Counted from the first letter of the stretch, positions 26,432-34,716 are shown. The stretch: 41,538 nt of DNA from Alphaproteobacteria bacterium (GCA_024279475.1 JAJRRM010000080.1:1-41538), one strand, 5' to 3'. Numbers and translations: made by a program. Notes: generated by a model not told the origin, from the letters alone.

Positions 26432-29400
26432 ATGACAAAATTTGAAACTCCTTTTGACTTTACTAACTATCAGTATAACCGTCAGGAAGAACTTAACAAG
26501 ACCCATACTCTATTTTGCCAATTTTTAAGGAAAAATGATACTTCTTTACACGATAGATATTTAGAATCTCTTCAATTGAAAAAAGCGCCTAATACCGATT
26601 TTCTTATAAAAATAGCTATACACTTAGAAGGTTTTCTAAAAAATTATTTTTCTTTAAATATTTGTTCTTCCTCTGAAGAATCTATGGAAAACATTTCTTG
26701 GGCAAAAAAGCATTTTATCCAAAAACGAGCAAAGCCAAAAATTAAAGACCTTCTCAATCAAATAAAAAAACAAGAAGGCTTAAGTTTAATTTTATCTCTA
26801 AGCACCTGTTTATCGGCTCCTTTGAGCGAGTTAACATTATCTATGGCTATAAAAAACTGGTATAAAAACCCTGGGAAACATACCTCTTCTATTCAAGCAG
26901 CTCTTATGTTTTCTGTATGGGCAATGACAACAAAAAAAGGGGGGGAATTTACAAAAGGTTGGACACTTTTTAGCCTGCCACAATCTGTTAATTATCAAAA
27001 TTTAATTTCCATGAAAAATAAAGCCTTTTCCTATAGAAATGGTTTTGATTTGACAGATAAAGGTCCCTCAAAAAACTATGCTTTGGATCAAGCATTCTAT
27101 TGCCTTTATTGTCATGACAGAAAAAAAGATAGCTGTTCTACAGGAAAATATTCCCAAAAAAATCATATACTAGAAGAAAATCCTTTGGGATATAAATTAG
27201 CAGGCTGTCCTTTAGAACAAAAAATATCTGAGATGAACTTCTTAGCAGCTAAAGGAAAGTTTTTAGGAGCACTGGCTATTGCTATGATAGATAACCCCTT
27301 GCTAGCCGCTACAGGTCATCGTATCTGTCAAGATTGCTCCAAAGCCTGTATATTTCAAAAACAAACACCTGTAGATATCCCTGCCATAGAGACTTTCCTG
27401 TTTGATACTATCTTAAAGTATCCCTACGGCTTTGAAATTTATAATCTTCTTACACGTTGGAATCCTTTAAATTTAGAGAGACCTTTGCCAAAAAAACCGA
27501 CAAATAAAAAAGTGCTAGTAGTGGGAATGGGGCCTGCTGGATTCACTCTAGCCTATCATTTATTAATGGAGGGGCACTTTGTTGTAGGAATTGATGGTCT
27601 TAAAATTGAACCTCTGTCTATACCTGCTCTTGCACCTATTCGAAATATGGCAGATTATTTTGAGCCCCTAAGCAAACGCCTTCCTAAAGGGTTTGGAGGA
27701 GTAGCTGAATATGGTATTACAGCACGATGGAACAAAAACTATCTCCTCCCCATTCGTCTTATTCTTGAACGATGGGGAAACCGCTTTCAGCTCAATGGAT
27801 CCACACGTTTTGGTAGCACTATAACACTTGATCAAGCTTACGAACAAGGATTTGATCATGTAGCGCTTTGTGTTGGCGCTGGAAAACCACGATTGCCAAA
27901 ATTACCAAATGTTCTTGCCAATGGTGCAAAACTAGCTAGTGATTTTCTTATGGCCTTGCAGCTAAGTGGAGCTCAACGAAAAGATACACTCCTGCCTCTT
28001 ACTATTGATCTTCCTTGTATGGTAGTAGGGGGAGGTCTTACCGCTGTAGATACAGCTACAGAAGCGTTAGCCTATTACCCTGTACAAATAGAAAAGGTTT
28101 TAAGCCGCTATGAAGTGCTAGAAAGCTCTATTGGAGAAAAAGGTATTAACTCTTTTATTATAAATAAACTCTCTACCTCAGAACGTTTTCAACTTCAGCG
28201 ATGGCTCATCCATGCTAAGGAATTAAGGCTCGAACGTCGTATAGCTACTCAAGAAAAAAGAGATCCAAATATCCTAAAATTTCTTAATAAATGGGGTGGT
28301 GTACACTTAATTTATCGAAAACTTTTACAAGAGTCTCCTGCCTATATTTTAAACCATCCAGAACTTCAAAAAGCTTTAGAAGAGGGTGTTTCTTTCTGGG
28401 AACAACTAGATATAATTAAAATTAATACAGATGAAAAAAATAACCTTGAGTCTATAACTTTTAAGCATAAAAATACTCAAGAAAGCACCTATCCAGCAAG
28501 ATCACTCCTTTGGGCAGTAGGAATTCAACCCTCTACTTTAGAAAATAAAAAAGAAACTCTAGGCTTACAAAAAGATATCACCTTAACTTGGCCAAAAAAT
28601 GACAAAGAATTTATTATCTATACAAATGATACTCATCAAACTGTAAGTTGCTTTGGTGACTATCATCCGTTCTATGCAGGTAGTGTTGTAAAAGCTATGG
28701 CTTCTGCAAAAAATGGGTATAAAATAATTTCAGAACAGCTAAAAGCATGTACTTTTAAAGAAGAAAAGAAGCTGCCTGACTTTTCAGCTACTGTATATAA
28801 AAACAAACAAATAATACAAGGATATCATGAGCTTATTTTCCATGCTCCTTGGGCTGTTAAAAATTTTGAACCTGGACATTTGTATCGCCTTCAACCGTAC
28901 TTCAAAGATATTAAAGAAAAAAATGGAAACCTTTTTGTGGGTGAAGGAGTTGCACTTACTGGTGTGAAAGTAAATAAAGAAAAAGGATTGTTACATACCC
29001 TTATATGGTCTTGTGGACTTTCTTCTAAAACCTTAATATCCTTAATGAAAAATCAACCTGTTTCTCTCATGGGGCCAACGGGCTGTGCTACACACTTTGA
29101 AAAGGGAGAAAAAATTCTTCTAGTAGCTGGACAATTGGGTGTTGCTTTGGGAAAGAAAATGCGAGCAGCTGGTTGTGAAGTTGTCTATATTACAAGCTTT
29201 CGAAATGAAGCATACCCTTTAGACAAAAAAGATTTTTTACAAGCAGGAGATACAATTCTAGCCTGTTCTTTAGGAGAACTTCCTTCTTTTTTCAAAAACA
29301 GCTCCCATCTTCACTGTATAAAGGGTCAAACGTTGGATGCTTTATCTTATTATAAGTCTTTAAAACATCCTCCTATAACTTTAAATAATTTTGATCGTAT

Positions 29401-29698
29401 TATGACAATAGGCTCTCCTAAATTGCTTATGAACTTTCAACATAAGTTTTATGATCTATATAAAGATCTATTTAATCCCCTAGCAAAGTGGATTATAGCC
29501 ACTACCACCCCTATGCAATGTATGATGAAAGGTGTATGCGGACAATGTCTTCAGCGCGACAGTAACGATAATTATACCTTTTCTTGTGCTTGGCAAGATC
29601 AAGATCTTTGCACCTTAGATCTAAAATTTATGAATAAACGGTTAAATCAGAATCATGTACAAGAGCTTCTTTTTTTATCTTGTAATTTACACTTATAA
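26432..29698 (+). CDS. Large FAD/NAD(P)/Fe-S oxidoreductase: GltD-like fused to PyrK-like
   Basis: A 1088-residue protein with four parts. Residues 1-210 are a helical region with no family I recognise. About 215-310 hold Cys groups (FYCLYCHDRKKDSC, AGCPLEQ, GHRICQDCSKACIF) like the Fe-S domain of glutamate synthase small subunit. About 355-760 are a two-nucleotide flavoprotein, with FAD motif VLVVGMGPAGFTLAYHLL and NAD(P) motif VVGGGLTAVDTATEA. About 785-1070 resemble PyrK/ferredoxin reductase (HAPWAVKNFEPGHLYRLQP, MGPTGCATHF, VAGQLGVALGKKM), ending in a cysteine cluster CMMKGVCGQCLQ then SCAW, like the [2Fe-2S] site of PyrK. The role is unknown; electron transfer to an unidentified acceptor is likely. 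No gltB or pyrD is adjacent. Confidence 0.82.
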   Translation: MTKFETPFDFTNYQYNRQEELNKTHTLFCQFLRKNDTSLHDRYLESLQLKKAPNTDFLIKIAIHLEGFLKNYFSLNICSSSEESMENISWAKKHFIQKRAKPKIKDLLNQIKKQEGLSLILSLSTCLSAPLSELTLSMAIKNWYKNPGKHTSSIQAALMFSVWAMTTKKGGEFTKGWTLFSLPQSVNYQNLISMKNKAFSYRNGFDLTDKGPSKNYALDQAFYCLYCHDRKKDSCSTGKYSQKNHILEENPLGYKLAGCPLEQKISEMNFLAAKGKFLGALAIAMIDNPLLAATGHRICQDCSKACIFQKQTPVDIPAIETFLFDTILKYPYGFEIYNLLTRWNPLNLERPLPKKPTNKKVLVVGMGPAGFTLAYHLLMEGHFVVGIDGLKIEPLSIPALAPIRNMADYFEPLSKRLPKGFGGVAEYGITARWNKNYLLPIRLILERWGNRFQLNGSTRFGSTITLDQAYEQGFDHVALCVGAGKPRLPKLPNVLANGAKLASDFLMALQLSGAQRKDTLLPLTIDLPCMVVGGGLTAVDTATEALAYYPVQIEKVLSRYEVLESSIGEKGINSFIINKLSTSERFQLQRWLIHAKELRLERRIATQEKRDPNILKFLNKWGGVHLIYRKLLQESPAYILNHPELQKALEEGVSFWEQLDIIKINTDEKNNLESITFKHKNTQESTYPARSLLWAVGIQPSTLENKKETLGLQKDITLTWPKNDKEFIIYTNDTHQTVSCFGDYHPFYAGSVVKAMASAKNGYKIISEQLKACTFKEEKKLPDFSATVYKNKQIIQGYHELIFHAPWAVKNFEPGHLYRLQPYFKDIKEKNGNLFVGEGVALTGVKVNKEKGLLHTLIWSCGLSSKTLISLMKNQPVSLMGPTGCATHFEKGEKILLVAGQLGVALGKKMRAAGCEVVYITSFRNEAYPLDKKDFLQAGDTILACSLGELPSFFKNSSHLHCIKGQTLDALSYYKSLKHPPITLNNFDRIMTIGSPKLLMNFQHKFYDLYKDLFNPLAKWIIATTTPMQCMMKGVCGQCLQRDSNDNYTFSCAWQDQDLCTLDLKFMNKRLNQNHVQELLFLSCNLHL

Positions 29699-29771
29699 AT
29701 TTATTGTTTTCCTATTACAATAAATGCTGTGATGAGATAGACCTCCTAAATTAAAAACAAGGGAGTATCTT

Positions 29772-29910
29772 TTAATGAATAATTTTAAGTAAAATCATTC
29801 CAGAGGAGAAACAACCAACTTGCGGCATAACTCACTACCCTTAAAAAATTTAAAATAATGCTTATGTTTAAGAATTGCCATAGATGGGTGAAGAAAGTGT
29901 TATGGGAGAA
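29772..29910 (+). repeat. 139-bp direct repeat, copy 1 (5' part of IS6-family element)
   Basis: Starts TTAATGAATAATTTTAAG and ends GTTATGGGAGAA. It is matched at 33057-33195 with two mismatches by my reading (98-99% identity). Both copies start at the same base and are flanked by different DNA upstream, so 29772 marks an element or recombination boundary. It includes the transposase start region. Confidence 0.9.
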
Positions 29911-30339
29911 ATAATCTTAGGATGTGTTCGTTGGTACTGTAGATATGGAATCAGTTACCGTGATCTGGAAGAAATGATGTTAGAAAGAGGCATTGAAGTA
30001 GATCATACAACCCTCTATAGATGGATACAGCAGTATGCTCCTGAAATAGAGAAACGATTACGGTATTACTGGAAACCTGCTATGGGACGTAACTGGAGAG
30101 TTGATGAAACATATGTAAAGATAAAGGGGAAATGGGCCTATTTATACAGAGCTGTTGCCTCTCGAGGACGACACATACTATTGATTTCTTTCTTCTGCTA
30201 CACGGAACTCTAAAGCAGCTAAACGCTTCTTAGGTAAAGCTCTTAAGAGTCTGAAATCATGGGGTCATCCTTCTTCTATTAACACAGATAAATCATCAAC
30301 TTATGGCATAGCTATAGAGAGGTTAAAAAAAGAAGGAAA
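29858..30339 (+). pseudogene. IS6-family transposase, frameshifted and 3'-truncated
   Basis: The protein aligns with IS26/IS6-type DDE transposases. The probable original start is the ATG at 29858 (MLMFKNCHRW), which needs a frameshift to join IILGCVRWYCRYGISYRDLE and HTTLYRWIQQYAPEIEKRL. The first catalytic Asp is in RVDETYVKIKGKWAYLYRAV. After RGRHI the frame breaks again (around 30175-30195). A third frame then restores SATRNSKAAKRFLGK and SSINTDKSSTYGIA, which carries the second Asp. Homology stops at KKEGK near 30339, so the third catalytic residue (Glu) and the right end are missing. The element cannot transpose by itself. The track ORF 29884-30213 is only the middle piece. Confidence 0.85.
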
Positions 30340-30640
30340 AAGTAGAAAAAAAGATAAATCAAAAATTCCAACTAAAGATAAAAATAGCAAGAAAGAATAT
30401 TCTCCTGGCTAAAGTGAGATTGTTGAAAATCTCAAATGTTCAAACAAAACTGTTCTCAATGTGAGAAAAAAATTGACTTATTTAGAAAGAGAAAACTCCA
30501 AACTCTAATTTCTGCACTTTACCAAAAATGACCTCACACAAGCACTTGATCACAATGGGAACATATTTTATAGATATTACAATTGAACAACCAGAAATAG
30601 AGGATGTGTGATAATTTCCGGTTTTAAGGAAATTTTGGTC
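30340..30640 (+). mobile_element. Scrap resembling an IS66-type transposase (TnpC)
   Basis: Directly after the IS6 break come three short pieces in changing frames. The first, SKIPTKDKNSKKEYSPG, resembles the NSS.PPS.D...K..GGQ.GH segment. The second, SEIVEN followed by QNCSQCEKKIDL, resembles the DEIVEH...C..CG..L zinc finger. The third, YFIDITIEQPEIEDV, resembles RQVFDIP...TEH. The order matches the N-terminal half of IS66 TnpC. Several stops and frameshifts interrupt it. This is a motif-based guess. Confidence 0.35.
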
Positions 30641-30673
30641 TACAAACCGTAAACCCTGACACGAATGGGGTCG

Positions 30674-31523
30674 CTATCCATAGTTAGTAAGAAATAGTTT
30701 GTTAACAATATACTTATATTTTTCAATATACTTTTCTATACCTTCCAGGTCTTTAATTTGATGAGCAAGCATGTAGGACCAAGATTCTTTTGTTTCAGTA
30801 AAATTTGAAGTTAATAAAGCTAAAAGATCTTCTGGACAACGAAGACCTTTATAAAGGAATTTATTGGTCATTATTTTCAATAAATCTTTTGTGTTAGTTT
30901 TTGTAGCATATATATTTTCATAAATATGAACTACATCCTATAAATCCCTAGGTCTTGTTCTTTCTACAAGGGCTCTACATTTTTCAGAGAAAATTTCATT
31001 CATGCTATAATTTCGAATTTGAACTGATACATCCTTTTTGTCTGAATAATCATGCATTAAGGGTGAAAATTTTTCCTTATCTACAAGTTCTTCATTTTTT
31101 GATAAGTCTAATTTTATTTTTGGAAGAGAGCCAGATGCCAAGAGAGGACTTTGAAATGGGATTTTAATTTGTATAAAGAGTCCATTTTTATCAGGAAAAG
31201 GAGAGATATTTATACTTTTTTGGTCTATTGTAAAACCAAAGAGCTCATACCCTATTTTAGAAACTTCTAATAAATATTTATGAATATCTCTTGGATCTGT
31301 AGAAGCTTCTTTCTTTAGAGTAAAATCTAAATCTTCACTAAATCTATAGTTCTTAAAATATATTTTTTTCAAACATGTTCCACCCTTAAAAACCCATGAT
31401 TTCCTTATGGTAGGGTGTCTATAAAGACAGGAGCATGAGCCCAAGAATATAATCTTTCTCTACAGTGGGTAAAGGTAATCCTAATTCTTTTTGTTTTTTT
31501 AAAAGTTCTTGTTTAGATATCAT
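30674..31523 (-). pseudogene. abiEii: AbiEii-type nucleotidyltransferase toxin, broken twice
   Basis: The gene starts at the ATG at 31523 (MISKQELLKKQKELGLPLPT), 3 nt after the antitoxin stop. After VEKDYILGLMLLSL a +1 shift near 31425 is needed to reach YRHPTIRKSWVFKGGTCLKK and YRFSEDLDFT, the GG[ST]..DxD nucleotidyltransferase core. The frame then runs to RALVERTRPRDL and meets TAG at 30938-30940. In the same frame, past the stop, it continues DVVHIYENIYATKTN and on to 30674, so TAG replaces an expected Tyr codon (RDLYDVV). The two track ORFs (30938-31444 and 30674-30880) are therefore one gene. AbiEii toxins transfer GMP/GTP or other nucleotides to RNA or protein targets. Two lesions make this copy almost surely inactive. 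Confidence 0.85.
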
Positions 31524-31526
31524 TTA

Positions 31527-32318
31527 TCATTCCAAATTTTTAGGAACCCTAAGGCGCCATTTTTTTATATAAGAATCTTCCTTTATCCTTGGTGCTAATA
31601 ATGATGGGCCTTTACTGATATTTTTATGACAGATATTAATATAATAAGTAGACTCTTTGTCATATTTCTCTAAAAGGAACCCTATACGTTTAAACAGCGA
31701 TCTGTTATGTGCCTTATGTGCATAATCTATAAGTTTATCAAGATTTTTATGTTCAGATTTCAAGTATTCTTTAAATATGTCTAAAAACCCTTGAAAATCA
31801 AAATCAGTAATAAAGTTTGTAAAATCTATGATTGTTTTGTGGGGATCACTTACGAAAATCTTTTCTTGGTTTATCCATTTTGTTTCAAGTCCAAAAAAAT
31901 AATTAGATGGAACATGCCGTAATATATAGGAATGGCTTGATTTGATAACTTCCTTTTTCCTGACATATTTATCAGTCATAACCCAAGTTTTTTGAAAAAT
32001 CTGGTCTGTAAAATCCCAGAAAGAAGCTGCTGACCAGCCACCTATATAACAATTTTTAAAAAGATAAGAAGCAAGAACAAAGCTATTTTCATCTGTTAGA
32101 TCAGGACTGATAGATTCAAGAGGAACAGGAATATAGATACCAGGTTGGACCATTTTAAGCCACCCTGATCTATGAAGAGAAGATAAAAGTTTTCCTACCT
32201 TATATCTACTTTCATTAAGCTTTCGAGATGTTGAGTCAATAGTAATAACTGACTTACCCTCAGAAAGAATAGTAGCTAATATTTTTCGACGTTTTACCTT
32301 AAGTCCATGTAGTTCCAT
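31527..32318 (-). CDS. abiEi: AbiEi-type antitoxin / transcriptional regulator of type IV TA system
   Basis: A 263-residue protein with an open frame. An N-terminal winged-helix region (SRYKVGKLLSSLHRSGWLKM) is followed by VQPGIYIPVPLESISPDLTD, then CYIGGWSAASFWDFTDQIFQ, a pattern of AbiEi/AbiEi_4-like antitoxins. The C-terminal part (DPHKTIIDFTNFITDF) is also typical. In the family it represses its own operon by binding inverted repeats and counters the toxin without binding it. It is immediately upstream of the toxin gene with the same orientation. Upstream, 32319-32500 holds no gene I recognise. Confidence 0.82.
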   Translation of the reverse strand: MELHGLKVKRRKILATILSEGKSVITIDSTSRKLNESRYKVGKLLSSLHRSGWLKMVQPGIYIPVPLESISPDLTDENSFVLASYLFKNCYIGGWSAASFWDFTDQIFQKTWVMTDKYVRKKEVIKSSHSYILRHVPSNYFFGLETKWINQEKIFVSDPHKTIIDFTNFITDFDFQGFLDIFKEYLKSEHKNLDKLIDYAHKAHNRSLFKRIGFLLEKYDKESTYYINICHKNISKGPSLLAPRIKEDSYIKKWRLRVPKNLE

Positions 32319-32501
32319 ATAATGACCCTACAGCAATGATCATAAAAGTCAATCCTATTGTCGTTGTAATATATAAAAACCTTGTGTATTTTAATAAGTG
32401 GGTTTAGTTAAACCCTGGCTGTGAATTTTTTTATGAGATTTACTAGACCCCCGGCTGACATCCTGGTAAAAAAGGGACATGCTCACCTGTTATTCTTTTG
32501 A

Positions 32502-32675
32502 AGACTAAACTCTAAAGGTGTAGTTTGTCCCGCTCGATCTTTGACACACGTCATTAATACTATAATGAGTCTAGAGGAACGACAAATTAGGCTGAAAGTC
32601 ACTACTCAGAATATTGATACCTCAACATCAGAAGGCAGGCTGTTCTTTCACATGAATGCAGCCTTTGATCAATAA
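32502..32675 (+). pseudogene. Serine recombinase (resolvase/invertase) fragment
   Basis: Too short for the ORF track. The frame reads PARSLTHVINTIMSLEERQI then TTQNIDTSTSEGRLFFHMNA and ends AFDQ at a TAA. This matches the second half of the resolvase catalytic domain (DRLARSL..L, L...G..., TENIDT.T..G.L.FH...A.AEFER). Both the N-terminal catalytic Ser and the C-terminal HTH are missing. It overlaps the end of the DUF1016 fragment by a few bases, marking a recombination junction. Confidence 0.75.
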
Positions 32676-33056
32676 AACAAAAATCTGTCCCTAATCTCTT
32701 GTAAAAATTGACACAACTCATCAATACTTGCATTCTCAAGAGTTTTTTCACTAAAATTGCTAGGGAGGTCAAGAATATAAGGGTCTTTAAATACTAAATG
32801 TTCTGAAAATTTCTTTTTTGTTTGCAAATCATTTAATTCTTTCTTTATAACTTTGTAGGGTTGTTTAGATATAGCCGTACGTTCATATAAAACACCCTCT
32901 ATTTTTCGTCTAAGATCCCTCACACTCCTGAGTTCAATCTTGCACATTTCCGTATAAAACTGACATTTTAAAGGAGTGTCCAAAGCAATTAATTCAATAA
33001 AATGAGACCCTGACAATAGTGGCGACACTGTCGACACTATTTCCTTTTCTGCAAAC
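32669..33056 (-). pseudogene. DUF1016/PDDEXK nuclease (YhcG-like) gene, truncated at both ends
   Basis: The track ORF starts at a GTG, but the homologous reading continues upstream in frame (FAEKEIVSTVSPLLSGSHFI) right up to base 33056, where the IS-derived repeat begins. The body fits the DUF1016 N-terminal domain: FYTEMCKIELRSVRDLRRKI, LYERTAISKQ, VFKDPYILDLPSNFSE and ELCQFLQEI. It stops (DRFLFY) just where the PDDEXK nuclease domain should begin, next to the recombinase scrap. The gene therefore lost its start to the IS event and its catalytic domain to another rearrangement. Confidence 0.72.
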
Positions 33057-33195
33057 TTAATGAATAATTTTAAGTAAAATCATTCCAGAGGAGAAACAAC
33101 CAACTTGCGGCATAACTCACTACCCTTAAAAAATTTAAGATAATGCTTATGTTTAAGAATTGCCATAGATGGATGAAGAAAGTGTTATGGGAGAA
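33057..33195 (+). repeat. 139-bp direct repeat, copy 2 (internally deleted IS6 element)
   Basis: It is nearly identical to 29772-29910. It ends after the first few transposase codons (GTTATGGGAGAA), then jumps to AT-rich terminal sequence. It cuts into the DUF1016 gene on its left. Confidence 0.9.
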
Positions 33196-33196
33196 G

Positions 33197-33281
33197 TACG
33201 TTTTATTAATCAATCTTTTGGAATTAATACCAATTAAATAATATCACCTTTTTAGCCAATTTTATTTTTTGCAACAGGGCC
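33197..33281 (+). mobile_element. IS6-family right end, unit 1
   Basis: It ends TTTGCAACAGGGCC (33268-33281). That differs by one base from the IS26 right terminal repeat as I remember it (TTTGCAACAGTGCC). With copy 2 of the repeat it forms an internally deleted element of about 225 bp. Confidence 0.6.
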
Positions 33282-33285
33282 TAAA

Positions 33286-33370
33286 TACGTCTTATTAAAC
33301 AAATTTTCAGTATTTATACCAGTTAAAGAGCTCTATATTTTTCTCCCGTTTTATTTTTTTCAACAGGGAG
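33286..33370 (+). repeat. Diverged tandem copy of the IS right end, unit 2
   Basis: It starts TACGTCTTATTAAACAA and ends TTTTTTTCAACAGGG. It has the same 83-nt length and a similar sequence to unit 1 (clearly related, roughly 70% identical by eye), repeated with an 89-nt period. It may be the end of an older related element. Confidence 0.55.
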
Positions 33371-33850
33371 TCTTATGTTTGTAGTTCTGCTAGCAATCTA
33401 GTCCTAATTTGAAGCTTCAATAAGAGTAGCAATCGGTGGATTTTCATTAGCTGTACAATTTGCATTTTTCTTTAAAGGGGTAGCACAAGATGCTATTATT
33501 TCCTCTATACATCTAAATAAGTATCGTCACATTTAACTCCCAGTGCTTCTAAAAAGCAAATCCTATGTATTAATATGTATTTTTCAAGAAATTATTAAGT
33601 ATAATTTATTACGTTTATTATTTTCTTAATAAGTTAAAGAGTCCTTTTTAATTTGTACTAGAGTAGGAGGGGAGTGCTGTTGCAAATAAATGAGAGAGAT
33701 AGAGATTTTTACTTATCAATCAATCTCTGTCCAGGCTCTACTAAGAGTAAGAGATATAGTACTCTCCAAAAATCAAAGAAGAACTCCATCATAATAAGCA
33801 TACAATCATTAACCCTAGATACAAAATTAAAAAGTATCTAACACTTATAA
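33371..33850. other. Intergenic, no supported gene; one short open scrap
   Basis: AT-rich and with stops in all frames. A plus-strand stretch around 33410-33537 reads VAIGGFSLAVQFAFFFKGVA and ends in TAA. It looks membrane-like but has no start and no family I recognise. The rest shows no clear signal. Confidence 0.3.
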
Positions 33851-34678
33851 CTATAAGTCCTTATGCTGTAGAGGTATCCATTTGGGCACATAAACAGGGC
33901 AATCTTTGCTCTCATTTTTCAAATTTTCCAAACGAATACGCGCTAATCCTAAATCTTTATAACGAGTAACTATTATCCCTAGTTCTTTTTCTTTGTCTGA
34001 AATAATTGTATTTGGGTGTGCAGAAATATCTTCTGACAACTGGAAGGGTAAAATACGTTTTCGAATCAACCCCTGATGATATGTTCGAGCGGTAAGCTCT
34101 TGCCCCATATAGCATCCTTTTTTAAAGCTAATAGCATTTAGGTAGTCTAAATTTGCTTCCAATGGTATTGTTTTTTCCTCTATAAGCCCACTTTTTGCTT
34201 CAGGAACACCAAGTTTTATTCTATGGTACGTATAATCTCCTTCTTCATATTTAGATTTCAGATTTTCTAACTCTTTTCGACTACCGTATATTCTCCCCCC
34301 TAACGCTTCTACTCTAGGATCTTGGTACACGCCTCCTTCCTCCATAAAGGAAGATTCTCCCCAAATTGCCATAACACTATGCGTATCTTGTACTTTTTTT
34401 ACCTCTATATTAGAGCGTAATTTATAAAGAGAAAGGCGTTTTAAAAGATCCTCTCTTCTCTCTTTATGTACATCTATTAGATATTCTTTTTCCTGTTTTC
34501 TTATAAAGAAATCATGTACATACCGACCCTTTGGGCTTAAAAGAGCTGTATAAATAAGCATATTATCTGTTGCTTTATTAATATCATTAGTTATTAATCC
34601 CTGAAAAAAAGGAGGAACATCTTGCCCAGATATAGACAAAAATTGACGATTTGATAAAATTTGGGCATAAAGAGTCAT
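33851..34678 (-). CDS. ygfZ: YgfZ/GcvT-like folate-binding protein
   Basis: A 275-residue protein of the YgfZ/IBA57 family, which uses tetrahydrofolate in assembly or repair of Fe-S cluster enzymes. The family signature KGCYMGQELTARTYHQG with its conserved Cys is present. The N-terminal FQGLITNDINKATDNMLIYTALLSPKGR is also typical. A strong GAGGGA ribosome site precedes the ATG. It is divergent from the glycosyltransferase operon across 38 bp. The presence of many Fe-S proteins, such as the large flavoprotein upstream, fits this role. Confidence 0.92.
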   Translation of the reverse strand: MTLYAQILSNRQFLSISGQDVPPFFQGLITNDINKATDNMLIYTALLSPKGRYVHDFFIRKQEKEYLIDVHKERREDLLKRLSLYKLRSNIEVKKVQDTHSVMAIWGESSFMEEGGVYQDPRVEALGGRIYGSRKELENLKSKYEEGDYTYHRIKLGVPEAKSGLIEEKTIPLEANLDYLNAISFKKGCYMGQELTARTYHQGLIRKRILPFQLSEDISAHPNTIISDKEKELGIIVTRYKDLGLARIRLENLKNESKDCPVYVPKWIPLQHKDL

Positions 34679-34716
34679 AGTCTTCCCTCAATAGTCTTAC
34701 TTTAAAGTTTAAAAAC

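Noticed and set aside
29884-30213. 109-residue ORF as a complete small transposase
   Set aside because: Homology continues in another frame to 30339, so it is one piece of a broken IS6 transposase.
30938-30940. TAG as a recoded sense codon in the AbiEii toxin
   Set aside because: TAG ends ybaB and the LRR gene in this same window, and the toxin has a second lesion; a nonsense mutation is simpler.
29772-33281. Prophage or complete defence island
   Set aside because: No phage structural genes; the defence-related genes are an AbiE pair with a dead toxin and a nuclease fragment.
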